Assembly: GCA_000972765.1 (NCBI GenBank) | Contig: CP011265.1 | Span: 682,001 to 746,000 of the forward strand | DNA: 64,000 nucleotides | Origin: Verrucomicrobia bacterium IMCC26134 | Lineage (GTDB): Bacteria; Verrucomicrobiota; Verrucomicrobiia; Opitutales; Opitutaceae | Direction of reading: 5' to 3' | Shown here: piece by piece, positions 54,495 to 63,451 of the stretch | Layout: every line of letters starts with the position of its first letter | Position numbering within the stretch: position 1 is the first letter of the stretch | The notes under the pieces: generated by a model | Seen by the model: the letters and a program-made list of their open reading frames with translations, nothing else | What the model was told of the DNA's origin: nothing | The model's database searches: none | Program-made: the position numbers and the translations under genes

Positions 54495-55526
54495 TCAGTA
54501 GAGGCGCACGTAGGCGTTGCGGCGGAGACGTTCCAGCCACTTTTCCTGAGCTTCGCGGGTCATTTGCTGGGAAAGCACGACCTCGATTTGCTCGCGGACG
54601 TCGGCGATCGGGGGCACGCCGGCGGCTTTGCGTTCCTCGGCATAGAGCAAGTAGGCGCCCTCCTTTTGCAGGATGGGTGCGCTGACCTGGCCGGCCTGAA
54701 GGGTGAAGAGGGGGTCGCTAAACGCGGCCTTTAAATCGCCGCGTTTTTGCCAGCTCCAGTCGCCGCCCTTGGCCTTGCGGGCGTCTTGCGTGTAGTCCTT
54801 GGCGAGGTCGGCAAATTTCGCCCCGGCACTGAATTTGGCCAGAATCTCTTCGGTCTTGGCGAGGAGTTGCTCGTCGCTGAGCTCGGCGCGATTGAGCTGG
54901 ATGAGGCGGAGGTGGATTTGCTCCTCCTCGTAGAATTTGGCCTGATTGGCGGCGTAGTATTCCTCGACCTTGGCGGGGCTGACGACGCTGGCGCTCTTGC
55001 GCTGCTGGCCACGCATATAGCCGTAGATGATGTCCTCTTCGACTTCCTTGCGGTAGTCGCGCAGGGTGAAGCCGCGGGATTTCAAGTAGGCGAGAAAACG
55101 GGCGCGATCCCCCTCGAATTGGGTGGTGAGTTGCTCGGAGATGGCGTTGTCGATGTAGCTCTCGGGTATCTTCCGTTTTTCGTCCTTGCGAAACTCTTTC
55201 ACGATGACGGCGCGATCCACCAGGCTGCGGACGATGTCGTCCTGCACTTTTTCAAGTTTCTCGGAAAACTCCTTCTGGTTGCGGGATTCGCGGCGGATTT
55301 GCGGGAGGATGGGGGCGAGTTCGCGGCGGATGTCGTCCACGGTGATGACCTTGGACTCGACGACGGCGGCGATGCCGTTGGCGAAGCGCAGATTGAGGCC
55401 GTCATCGGCTGCATTCGCGGGGGCGGCGGCCTTCGGAGCGAGCGGCTGGGCGATGGCCATTGCCGGTCCGCCGAGGGCGAGAGCAAGCAGGATACGGAGC
55501 GCGAGGCGACTGGGACCGGTTGTCAT
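54495..55526 (-). CDS. SurA-like periplasmic peptidylprolyl isomerase/chaperone
   Basis: From the ATG at 55526 the protein has 343 residues, with a signal peptide (LALRILLALALGGPAMAIAQ). It has a SurA-type N-terminal chaperone region (about 40-200, FANGIAAVVESKVITVDDIR) and one parvulin-type PPIase domain (about 205-310, EEEQIHLRLIQLN and GGDWSWQKRGDLKAAFSDPL). SurA helps outer-membrane proteins to fold. Only one parvulin domain is seen, versus two in E. coli SurA. Its start overlaps the mfd stop by 4 nt, so mfd and this gene are coupled. The longer frame back to 55661 is inside mfd. Confidence 0.9.
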   Translation of the reverse strand: MTTGPSRLALRILLALALGGPAMAIAQPLAPKAAAPANAADDGLNLRFANGIAAVVESKVITVDDIRRELAPILPQIRRESRNQKEFSEKLEKVQDDIVRSLVDRAVIVKEFRKDEKRKIPESYIDNAISEQLTTQFEGDRARFLAYLKSRGFTLRDYRKEVEEDIIYGYMRGQQRKSASVVSPAKVEEYYAANQAKFYEEEQIHLRLIQLNRAELSDEQLLAKTEEILAKFSAGAKFADLAKDYTQDARKAKGGDWSWQKRGDLKAAFSDPLFTLQAGQVSAPILQKEGAYLLYAEERKAAGVPPIADVREQIEVVLSQQMTREAQEKWLERLRRNAYVRLY

Positions 55527-58500
55527 GTGGGCGTGGGCAAATTGTTCAGAAACGCTGAAATCTCTTTCAACCGTAGGAGCGGCTTGGGTGCGGTCAATCT
55601 GGGAAAGCGGCCCCCGAGCTGGACGAAGTCGTCGCGGCGGCCGGGGCCGGCGCGAAGGCATTTGAGACGTGAGCCGTCGGTTTCGACGCTCACGATGCCT
55701 TTTTGTTCCGCCGCGATGCGCAGGCCGGTGACGAGGAGGAGCGCGCGGACCTCGTCGCCGAATTTGCCGAAGCGGTCGGTGAGCTCGGCCTCGATTTCCT
55801 TGATCGTCTCGGGCGAGCCGGCGAGGGCGAGGCGGCGGTAGAGGTCGAGGCGGAGCCGGGTTTCGCCGATGTAGGTCGCGGGCAGGCGGGCTTGGATGCG
55901 CGAGACGGTCACCGCGCCGTCGGCGGCGTGTTCGGCGTCTTTGATGGCGAGATAACTGGTGGCGGAGGCGGACGCGGCGGCGGCGGTGGGGGCGTTTTTA
56001 TCGGGCGGGGTGCCCTCGCCGACGAAGACGAAATCGAGCTTCACCGAGGCGCGGATGGCGGCGGCGCGTTTGTCGCCCTTGAGGCGGGCGACGGATTGGC
56101 GGAGGAGCTGGCAGTAGAGCTCGAAGCCGACGCCGACGATGTGGCCGGATTGCTGGGCGCCGAGAAGGTTGCCGGCGCCGCGCAGTTCGAGGTCGCGCAT
56201 CGCGATTCGGAAACCGGCGCCGAGCTGGTTGTGGGTGCGGAGGGCGTTGAGACGCTCGCGGGCGATCTCCATGACGCGGGTGTGGCGGTGGAGCAGGAGG
56301 TAGGCGTAGGCCTGGTGTTTGAAACGACCGACGCGGCCGCGCAACTGGTAGAGCTGGGAAAGACCGAAGCGGTCCGCTCCCTCGATGATGATGGTGTTGC
56401 AGTTCGGGATATCGAGGCCGGTCTCGATGATGGTGGTGCAGACGAGGACCTGGTGGTGGCCGGCGACGAAGTTGGTCATCATCTCCTCGAGCTCGTGCTC
56501 GTCCATCTGGCCGTGGCCGACGCCTATATCCACGTCGGGGAGGAGCTCACGCAGGCGCGCGGCGACGAGGGCGATGGTCTGCACGCGGTTGTGCAGATAA
56601 AAAACCTGGCCGCCGCGCCGCAGCTCGTGGCGGATGGCGTCCACCACGAGTTTTTCGTCGTAGGTTTTGACGATGGTCTGGATGGGGTGGCGGTCGACGG
56701 GCGGGGTCTCGATGACGCTCATGTCGCGCGCGCCGGTCATGGCCATGTAGAGGGTGCGCGGGATGGGCGTGGCGGACATGGCGAGCACGTCCACGGAAAC
56801 GCGGAGGGCTTTGAGGCGCTCCTTGTGCTTCACGCCGAAGCGCTGCTCCTCGTCGATGACGACGAGGCCGAGATCCTTGAAATGGATGTCCTTGTTGAGC
56901 AGGCGATGGGTGCCGATGAGGATGTCCACCTGGCCGGTGGCGGTGGCGGCGACGATGCGGGTGGACTCGGCCTTGGTGCGGAAGCGGGACAGCATCTCGA
57001 CCGCGATGGGGTAGCCGGCCATGCGCTCGCGGAAGGTGTTCAAGTGCTGCTGGGCGAGGATGGTGGTGGGGACGAGGATGGCGACCTGTCTGCCGGATTG
57101 AATGGTCTTGAAGGCGGCGCGGATGGCGACCTCGGTCTTGCCGAAGCCGACGTCGCCGCAGACGAGGCGGTCCATGGGGCGGGCGCGTTCCTGGTCGGCC
57201 TTGGTGGCGGCGATGGCCTTGAGCTGGTCGGGCGTCTCGGCGAAGGGGAAGGCGCCCTCGAACTCGCGCTGCCAGTCGTTGTCCGGCGGGCAGGGGAAAC
57301 CGGGCTGGGCATCGCGCGCGGCCTGGATGCGGAGCAGCTCCGCGGCGAGATCCACGGTGGCGCGCTCGGCCTGGGCGCGGGTTTTTTGCCAGCGGTCGGA
57401 GCCGATGCGGCCGAGCTGGGGGCGGACTTTTGAGAGGCCGACGTAGCGGCTGATGAGGTGGGCTTCGGGCAGCGGGACGTGGAGGGTGACGCCGTCGTCG
57501 AACTCCAGGGAGATGACATCGCGCAGGCCGTCGCGCGTATCCAGCTGGGTGATACCGCGGAAGTGGGCGATGCCGTGCTGGAGGTGGACGACGTAGTCGC
57601 CTTCGACGAGATCGGCGAAGTCGAGGAGTTGATCCACCTGGGCGCGGTGGACGGTGGCGCGGCGGGTGGACGGGGCGCGCCGGGAGCGCTGGCGGCCGAA
57701 GAGTTCGGTCTCGGTGAGGACGACGAGGGGGGAGGCGGACGGCGGGCCCAGCGCTCCCGCCCTGCCTTTGGCAATGGCCGGGGGAAGGGTAAGCGTTGCG
57801 TCGGAGCGCGGGGTGAGGCGGAAGCCCTCGTTGAGCTGGCCGCGGAGGTAGCGGGGGCGGAGTTTTTTGGCGGCGGGGTGGGCGGCGATGATTTCCTGGA
57901 TGCGTTTTTCCTCGGAGTCCTTGGGGGTGACGATGGCGAGGGTGGCGCCTTCGGATTGCCAGCGGGCGAGCAAGTTCAGGAACTCGTGGCGGGACTGCTC
58001 CTCGGCGGCGAGGCGTTCCTGGGCGATGAGATCGTCGGTGGGGTAGCGGCGGTGGTGGGCGAGACTCTCGGTATCCCAGGTCAGCTCGGTGACGGGGGCC
58101 GGGCTGGAGCCCGGCGTCACTGGGGCGGAGTCGAAGAGGGCGGCGGCCTCGTCGAGGTCGGCGAGGGCGTCTAGGGCGGCGACGCGGGCGAGGAGGGGCG
58201 CGAGGGCGACGGCAGACGGGTTTTCGCGGGCGAGCAGGCTGAAGGATTCGTCGAGGGTGGCGGGCTCGATGAGGACGAGGCGGGTGGCGGGGCTGAGGTA
58301 GGGCGCGAGGCCGGTGAGCGAAGGGGCGAGGGCGAGGCGAGGGGAGGCGGCGAGGGTGAGCTTTTCGACGACGTCGCCGGAGCGTTGCGTGACGGGGTCG
58401 AGTTCGCGGATGTCCTCCAGTTCATCGCCGAAAAAATCAAGCCGGTAGGGTTGCGCGGCGTTGACCGGATAGAGATCGATGATGCCGCCGCGCACGGCGT

Positions 58501-59047
58501 AGGTGCCGGGGGCTTCGCAGACGGCCTCGGAGTCGTAGTCGAGGGAGCGGAGTTTTTCGAGTAGGGCATGGAACGGGTAGGCCTTGCCCTTGTCGAGGGT
58601 GAGCTCGTTGGCGGCGTAGTCCTCGAGGGCTGGCACGCGTTGCAGGAGCGCGGACGGCGTGGTGAAAACGACCAGGGTGGGCGCGGTGGTGAGGGCGGTG
58701 CTGAAGCTGCGTGTCGCGCGCAGGCGGGAGAGCACGGCCTGGCGGTCGGCGGAGGCGGCGAAGGCCTCGGCCATTTCGCGGGAGTCGGTGAGCGCCTCGG
58801 GCAGGACGAGGGTTTCGAGCGGGGATGCTTTTTCCTTGGGCCCGGAGGCGGCGGCATGGAAGAGCGCGGTATCCTCGGCGAGCTGTTCGGCGGCCTTGAG
58901 GGTGTCGGCGACGACGAGCCAGACGGGGGCGGGGTGGCGGCGGAGGAGTTCGGCGAGCACGGCCCCGCGTGCCGGCGGGCAGACGCCGGTGTGTTTGGTT
59001 CGGGAGGGAAGGGGAGCGGAGGCCACGTGAACGAAGGAGGAGCTCAA
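55523..59047 (-). CDS. mfd: Transcription-repair coupling factor Mfd
   Basis: Mfd removes stalled RNA polymerase from DNA lesions and recruits UvrA. The 1174-residue protein has the UvrB-like N-terminal region (about 1-480, PGTYAVRGGIIDLYPVNA), the RNA-polymerase-interacting domain (about 490-570, LLDFADLVEGDYVVHLQHGI), the helicase motor with Walker A CGDVGFGKTEVAIRAAFK (Lys637), DEEQRFG, and the SF2 motifs in TTIIETGLDIPNCNTI and YQLRGRVGR, and the C-terminal TRCF domain. Length is normal. Long frames on the opposite strand within this gene are codon-bias shadows. Confidence 0.97.
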   Translation of the reverse strand: MSSSFVHVASAPLPSRTKHTGVCPPARGAVLAELLRRHPAPVWLVVADTLKAAEQLAEDTALFHAAASGPKEKASPLETLVLPEALTDSREMAEAFAASADRQAVLSRLRATRSFSTALTTAPTLVVFTTPSALLQRVPALEDYAANELTLDKGKAYPFHALLEKLRSLDYDSEAVCEAPGTYAVRGGIIDLYPVNAAQPYRLDFFGDELEDIRELDPVTQRSGDVVEKLTLAASPRLALAPSLTGLAPYLSPATRLVLIEPATLDESFSLLARENPSAVALAPLLARVAALDALADLDEAAALFDSAPVTPGSSPAPVTELTWDTESLAHHRRYPTDDLIAQERLAAEEQSRHEFLNLLARWQSEGATLAIVTPKDSEEKRIQEIIAAHPAAKKLRPRYLRGQLNEGFRLTPRSDATLTLPPAIAKGRAGALGPPSASPLVVLTETELFGRQRSRRAPSTRRATVHRAQVDQLLDFADLVEGDYVVHLQHGIAHFRGITQLDTRDGLRDVISLEFDDGVTLHVPLPEAHLISRYVGLSKVRPQLGRIGSDRWQKTRAQAERATVDLAAELLRIQAARDAQPGFPCPPDNDWQREFEGAFPFAETPDQLKAIAATKADQERARPMDRLVCGDVGFGKTEVAIRAAFKTIQSGRQVAILVPTTILAQQHLNTFRERMAGYPIAVEMLSRFRTKAESTRIVAATATGQVDILIGTHRLLNKDIHFKDLGLVVIDEEQRFGVKHKERLKALRVSVDVLAMSATPIPRTLYMAMTGARDMSVIETPPVDRHPIQTIVKTYDEKLVVDAIRHELRRGGQVFYLHNRVQTIALVAARLRELLPDVDIGVGHGQMDEHELEEMMTNFVAGHHQVLVCTTIIETGLDIPNCNTIIIEGADRFGLSQLYQLRGRVGRFKHQAYAYLLLHRHTRVMEIARERLNALRTHNQLGAGFRIAMRDLELRGAGNLLGAQQSGHIVGVGFELYCQLLRQSVARLKGDKRAAAIRASVKLDFVFVGEGTPPDKNAPTAAAASASATSYLAIKDAEHAADGAVTVSRIQARLPATYIGETRLRLDLYRRLALAGSPETIKEIEAELTDRFGKFGDEVRALLLVTGLRIAAEQKGIVSVETDGSRLKCLRAGPGRRDDFVQLGGRFPRLTAPKPLLRLKEISAFLNNLPTPT

Positions 59048-59060
59048 TTAGGCGCAGAAG

Positions 59061-59105
59061 CTGCAAAAAGAAAACCCCGCGAGCCGGATTGGCGCGCGGG
59101 GTTTT
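59061..59105 (-). terminator. Rho-independent terminator after the pdh genes
   Basis: An 11-bp stem (aaaaccccgcg at 59071-59081 and cgcggggtttt at 59095-59105) is followed on the minus strand by CTTTTTGC. It lies 62 nt past the E2 stop and just ahead of mfd, so mfd needs its own promoter. Confidence 0.85.
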
Positions 59106-59167
59106 CAGGAAGCAGATGGCGGGAGCGAAAACGAAACGCCCCGGTCGTCGCGCTACGCGGGGCAGGC

Positions 59168-60493
59168 TTAGACCAGCAGCAGGGCGGGGGACTCGATGAG
59201 CTGCTTGAGGGCGTTGAGGAACTGGGCGCCGACAGCCCCATCGACCACGCGGTGGTCGCAGCTCAAGGTGAGCGTCATGGTGCTGCCGACGACGATCTGG
59301 CCGTTTTTCACCACCGGCTTGGTGACGGAGGTGCCGACGCCGAGGATGGCGGCGTTGGGGGTGTTGATGATCGGGTAGAACTTGGGGATGCCCATCATGC
59401 CGAGGTTGGAGACGCAGAAGGTCCCGCCGGTGTATTGGTCGGGCTTGAGTTTCTTGTCCTTGGCGAGTTTACCGAGGGCCTTGGCCTCGGTGCTGATTTG
59501 GAAGACGGACTTTTCATGGGCGTCGCGGATGACGGGGGTGATGAGACCATCGGGCAGGGCGACGGCGAAGGAGACGTGGGCGGCGCCGAAGTAGCGGGTC
59601 TGCGTGCCTTCCCAAGAAGCGTTCACATCGGGGACCTTGCGCAGGGCCTCGGCGCTGGCCTTGAGGATGAGGTCGTTGACCGAGAGTTTGACGCCGGACT
59701 TTTCGAGGCCGGCGTTGAGCTGAGCGCGCAGGGTGGCGAGGGGTTCCGCGTCCACCTCGATCTCGAGGTAGAAGTGGGGGGCGGTGGTCTTGGACTCGAT
59801 AAGGCGCTTGGCGATGACGCCGCGCATATTGGAGACGGGGACGGTGCGCTCTTCCTGGATGGGGCCGGAGAAGAAGGAGGCGGCGCGACCGCCGGAGGAC
59901 GACGCGCCCGCGGGTTTGGCACCGGACTTGGCGGTGCCGGCGGCATCGGCGGCGATCACGTCAACTCGGACAATGCGGCCACCGGGACCGGAACCCTTGA
60001 TGAAGGCGGGATCGAGCGATTTTTCGGCGGCGAGTTTTTTCGCCAGGGGGGAGATTTTGATGCGTTCTCCGGCGGCGCGCAGAGGTGCGGCGGGCGCGTG
60101 GGAGGGCGCGGCGGGTGCCGCAGGTGCGGCGGCTGCCACGGGAGCCGGAGCGGGGGCGACGACGGCCGGAACGGCGGTGGTGGAGGGCGCGGGCGCGGGC
60201 GCAGCTTTTTCGGCGGCGGGAGCGGCAGGCGCGGGCGCATCGGGGGCGACTTCACCGGCGGCGCCGACGGCGAGCAAGGGGGCGCCAATGGCGATCTGGG
60301 AGCCGGCGGGGGCGTAGATCTTGAGGATCACGCCGTTGCCGAAGGACTCGAACTCCATGGTGGCCTTGTCGGTCTCGATCTCGGCGAGGAGGTCGCCGAA
60401 TTTAACGGTATCGCCTTCTTTTTTGAGCCATTTGACCAGCGTGCCCACCGTCATGGTGTCGCTGAGTTTCGGCATAGTGATGACTTCGGCCAT
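59168..60493 (-). CDS. pdhC: Pyruvate dehydrogenase E2, dihydrolipoyllysine acetyltransferase
   Basis: E2 forms the core of the complex and passes the acetyl group from E1 to coenzyme A. The 441-residue protein has one lipoyl domain (about 1-77, lipoyl Lys43 in [13 protein letters not shown]), an Ala/Pro linker (about 80-135), an E1/E3-binding domain (about 148-185, [20 protein letters not shown] followed by [13 protein letters not shown]) and the catalytic domain with the [15 protein letters not shown] signature near the C-terminus. A single lipoyl domain is usual for α2β2-type E1 systems. E1-β is 66 nt upstream. E3 is not in this window. Confidence 0.95.
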   Translation of the reverse strand: MAEVITMPKLSDTMTVGTLVKWLKKEGDTVKFGDLLAEIETDKATMEFESFGNGVILKIYAPAGSQIAIGAPLLAVGAAGEVAPDAPAPAAPAAEKAAPAPAPSTTAVPAVVAPAPAPVAAAAPAAPAAPSHAPAAPLRAAGERIKISPLAKKLAAEKSLDPAFIKGSGPGGRIVRVDVIAADAAGTAKSGAKPAGASSSGGRAASFFSGPIQEERTVPVSNMRGVIAKRLIESKTTAPHFYLEIEVDAEPLATLRAQLNAGLEKSGVKLSVNDLILKASAEALRKVPDVNASWEGTQTRYFGAAHVSFAVALPDGLITPVIRDAHEKSVFQISTEAKALGKLAKDKKLKPDQYTGGTFCVSNLGMMGIPKFYPIINTPNAAILGVGTSVTKPVVKNGQIVVGSTMTLTLSCDHRVVDGAVGAQFLNALKQLIESPALLLV

Positions 60494-60559
60494 GGGATGA
60501 AAGTTTAAGCTAAAAGGTTAAGATTAGGACGAGTTGGCGGCGCGCGAAAGGCGTGCTTT

Positions 60560-61534
60560 TCAGAGGAGGCGGAGGATGCCGGCGATGACGCGGTCCACGT
60601 TGGGGATTTGCTGTTTCTCGACCGGGGGCGAGTAGATGGAAGGGGCGTCAATGGTGCCGACGCGCAGGATGGGCGCGTCGAGCTCGTCGAAGGCTTCTTC
60701 CTGAACGATGGCGGCGATGTGGCTGCCGATGGAGCAGTAGGGGCGCTGCTCCTCGACGATGAGCAAGCGGTGGGTCTTGGCGACGGAGCGCAGGATGGTG
60801 TCCACGTCGAGCGGGCGGATGGTGCGGAGGTCAATGATCTCGATGTCAAAGCCCTTGGAGGCGCGGAGCGTCTCGGCGGCGGCGAGGCTGTGGAGGACGC
60901 AACGGCCGTAGGTGACGATGGTGAGATCCTTGCCGGTGCGGGCGATGGCGGCGCGGCCGAAGGGCAGGGTGATGTCGCCCTCGGGAACCTCGCCCTTCTC
61001 GCCGTAGAGAATGGTGTTTTCCAAAAACATGACCGGATCGTTGTCACGAATGGCGGTCTTCATGAGCGCCTTGGCGTCGGCGGCGTTGGAAGGGACGACG
61101 ACCTTCAAGCCCGGGTGATGGGCGAGGATGTTTTCGACGGTGTGGGAGTGGGTGGCGCCGACGTTGGTGCCGCCGTTGGCAGGGCCGCGGATGACGATGG
61201 GGCAGGCGATCTGGCCGCCGGACATGTAGCGGACGTTGGCGGCGTTGTTGACGATCTGGTCGAAGGCGACCGAGTAGAAAGACCAGAACATCAGCTCCAT
61301 GACGGGGCGGATGCCGAGCATGGAGGCGCCGATGCCCATGCCGATGAAGCCGGCTTCGGAGATGGGCGTGTCAACGATGCGCTTCGGGCCATACTTCTCG
61401 AGCATGCCCTCGGTGACTTTATAGGCGCCGTTGAACTGGGCGACTTCCTCGCCCATGATGACGACGTTGGGATCGCGTTCGATTTCTTCGGAGAGGGCGG
61501 CGCGGATGGCTTCGCGGTAAGTGAGGACGGGCAT
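60560..61534 (-). CDS. pdhB: Pyruvate dehydrogenase E1 component, β subunit
   Basis: The 324-residue protein is the transketolase-like β subunit of the α2β2 E1. It has YREAIRAALSEEIERDPNVV, the GEEVAQFNGAYKVTEGMLEK region, TPISEAGFIGMGIGASMLGI, and the C-terminal transketolase domain with DLTIVTYGRC, IEIIDLRTIRPLDVDTILRS and QRPYCSIGSHIA. It binds thiamine diphosphate together with the α subunit. The gene lies 63 nt downstream of the α gene and 66 nt upstream of E2. Confidence 0.96.
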   Translation of the reverse strand: MPVLTYREAIRAALSEEIERDPNVVIMGEEVAQFNGAYKVTEGMLEKYGPKRIVDTPISEAGFIGMGIGASMLGIRPVMELMFWSFYSVAFDQIVNNAANVRYMSGGQIACPIVIRGPANGGTNVGATHSHTVENILAHHPGLKVVVPSNAADAKALMKTAIRDNDPVMFLENTILYGEKGEVPEGDITLPFGRAAIARTGKDLTIVTYGRCVLHSLAAAETLRASKGFDIEIIDLRTIRPLDVDTILRSVAKTHRLLIVEEQRPYCSIGSHIAAIVQEEAFDELDAPILRVGTIDAPSIYSPPVEKQQIPNVDRVIAGILRLL

Positions 61535-61597
61535 CTGGGAAAAGGATGAGGGCTAAAGAGTGAGGAGGGAGTGTTTGATTCCGTGGCGAGTTCGGGC

Positions 61598-62701
61598 TCA
61601 GGGCTGGTTGAAGAAGATACGGCCTTCGCTGGTGCGTTTGGGCTGATCGGTCTCCCAGTAAACGTCCTTCTGGATGTCGGCGGCGGTGGGGAAGGGGGAG
61701 GCCTCGGCGAACTCGACGGCGCGTTCAGACTCGGCGCGGGCCTCGGCGTCTATCTCTTCAATGAGGGCAGGGGTGAGAACTTTTTCCAGGACGAGCTGGT
61801 TTTGGAAAACCTGGATCGGGTCCTTGGTCTTGCGATAATCCTCGATCTCGGCGCGGTCGCGATAGGTCTTGTCGGGGTCGGCGACGGAGTGGCCGCGATA
61901 GCGATAGGTGTCGATCTCGACGACGGCGGGCTTTGACTGCTCGCGGGCTCGGGTGAGGGCGGCGTCGAGAGTGGCGCGGACCTCGTAGACATCGTGGCCG
62001 CCGCAGATGTAGAACTTCATGTCGTAGGCCTCGGCGCGTTTGCCGAGCTCGCCGGCGGAGGAGCGCTCCTGCGAGGTGCCCATGGAGTAACCGTTGTTTT
62101 CGATCACGAAGAGCACGGGAAGATCCCAAAGCGCGGCGAGATTGTAGGCCTCGTGCACGGCACCCTGGTTGACGGCGCCATCGCCCATGAACGCCATGGC
62201 GGCGCCCTTTTTACCCTGATATTTCACGGCGTAAGCGAGGCCGGTGCCGAGGGGAATCTGGCCGCCGACGATGCCGTGGCCGCCCCAGTAATTGAGATCG
62301 GGAGCGAAGTAGTGCATGGAGCCGCCCTTGCCCTTGGAGCAACCCGTGATCTTGCCGTAGAGCTCGGCCATGAGAGGTTTGGTGTCCATGCCGACGGCGA
62401 TAGCGTGGCCGTGGTCGCGGTAGGCGGTGATGACGTGGTCATCCTTGCCCATCAGCGAACAGGCGCCGACTGCGACGGCTTCCTGGCCGATGTAGAGATG
62501 GAGAAAGCCGCCGATTTTGCCGGAGTTGTAAACCGGCAGGCAGCGCTCCTCGAAGCGGCGGATGCGAACCATCTTGCGATAGAGCTCGATACGTTGCGCG
62601 TTGGACAGCGCGGCATTGACCGGTGCAGAGGCGTGGGTGCTGGGTTTCACAGCACAGGCATCGGATTTAGTTTCGGCGGATTCAGGGGACTTCTTGCTCA
62701 C
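61598..62701 (-). CDS. pdhA: Pyruvate dehydrogenase E1 component, α subunit
   Basis: This is the thiamine-diphosphate-binding α subunit that decarboxylates pyruvate. The family core starts at RIELYRKMVRIRRFEERC. It is followed by FLHLYIGQEAVAVGACSLMG, the HYFAPDLNYWGGHGIVGGQI segment, the ThDP motif MGDGAVNQGAVHEAYNLAAL with ENNGYSMGT, and the phosphorylation-loop-like TYRYRGHSVADPDKTYR. The product has 367 residues from a GTG at 62701. The frame opens with a TTG at 62764, and no ATG lies at a suitable distance; the GTG gives a polar N-terminus and is the likely start. It begins the pdhA-pdhB-pdhC order. Confidence 0.94.
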   Translation of the reverse strand: MSKKSPESAETKSDACAVKPSTHASAPVNAALSNAQRIELYRKMVRIRRFEERCLPVYNSGKIGGFLHLYIGQEAVAVGACSLMGKDDHVITAYRDHGHAIAVGMDTKPLMAELYGKITGCSKGKGGSMHYFAPDLNYWGGHGIVGGQIPLGTGLAYAVKYQGKKGAAMAFMGDGAVNQGAVHEAYNLAALWDLPVLFVIENNGYSMGTSQERSSAGELGKRAEAYDMKFYICGGHDVYEVRATLDAALTRAREQSKPAVVEIDTYRYRGHSVADPDKTYRDRAEIEDYRKTKDPIQVFQNQLVLEKVLTPALIEEIDAEARAESERAVEFAEASPFPTAADIQKDVYWETDQPKRTSEGRIFFNQP

Positions 62702-62809
62702 GAGAAAAAACGTAGGATTAAAGGACGCAAAAGTAGAGTGTTTGGCGGACGAAGAAGAAATCAAGAGCGTTTGCGTTCCGGGTTTGAGTTAGCCTTTCGC
62801 CGTCCCGGC

Positions 62810-63361
62810 TCAACGGGTTTGCGATTCAGGCCGCGGCGGGGTGATCTGCTCTATCACGACTTCCAGCGGTTTACCCGGCGCACAGTCTGCCCGCAGGGCC
62901 ACAAACTGTTCGTGGTGCCGGTCGTAAATCGCCCACAAGGCGGTGCGATCGGTTTCTGGCAGAGCCAGTCTTTCGATGGCCTCTCGCGAAAAAAAACCGA
63001 AGCGCCCCTCCTCGATATCGACCGGCAGGGTGTCGAGCGGACGGGTGCACTGAAACAGGAACAACAACCAGTGCGAAGCGCCCTCGTAGGCCTTTTCCGC
63101 GATCATGGCGAAAAGATGGAGGTCGGCGGCCGTGATCTCGTGGCCGGTCTCCTCAAGGGTCTCTCGCACGGCGCATTCAAAGGGCGATTCACCTGTGGAG
63201 GTTTCTAATTTACCCCCGATGGGCGACCAGGTGCCTGCATTCGGAGCCTTGGCGCGGAGCAACAGCAGGTGTTCGCCGGAAGTATTTTGAACAAACACCA
63301 GCACGGCGATTTTGTAGGCGAGCGGGGCGTTTGCCTGAGCGGCGGCAGGGATGGTGGTCAT
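62810..63361 (-). CDS. Nudix hydrolase
   Basis: The 183-residue protein has a full Nudix box, GGKLETSTGESPFECAVRET followed by LEETG, which binds Mg2+ and cleaves nucleoside diphosphates linked to another group. It starts at the ATG at 63361 (MTTIPAAAQANAPLAYKIAV). The region after the box (FAMIAEKAYEGASHWLLFLF) resembles the MutT/8-oxo-dGTPase-like group, but the substrate cannot be told. The upstream frame to 63439 is not conserved. It lies 108 nt ahead of pdhA on the same strand. Confidence 0.9.
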   Translation of the reverse strand: MTTIPAAAQANAPLAYKIAVLVFVQNTSGEHLLLLRAKAPNAGTWSPIGGKLETSTGESPFECAVRETLEETGHEITAADLHLFAMIAEKAYEGASHWLLFLFQCTRPLDTLPVDIEEGRFGFFSREAIERLALPETDRTALWAIYDRHHEQFVALRADCAPGKPLEVVIEQITPPRPESQTR

Positions 63362-63451
63362 GGGGGCGGTGAATGGAGTTTCGATTTTGTAAACTTCACT
63401 GTTTGAGCGTGACGCACACGCGTGTCTGCACAAGATCACAACGTCGCATCC

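Noticed and set aside
55703-60508. Long + strand frames opposite mfd and pdhC (576 and 646 codons)
   Set aside because: Low-complexity Gly/Ala/Glu-rich products without motifs; the minus-strand genes are certain.
60608-63208. Long + strand frames opposite pdhB, pdhA and the Nudix gene
   Set aside because: Antisense shadows of well-supported enzymes, with biased composition and no recognisable domain.
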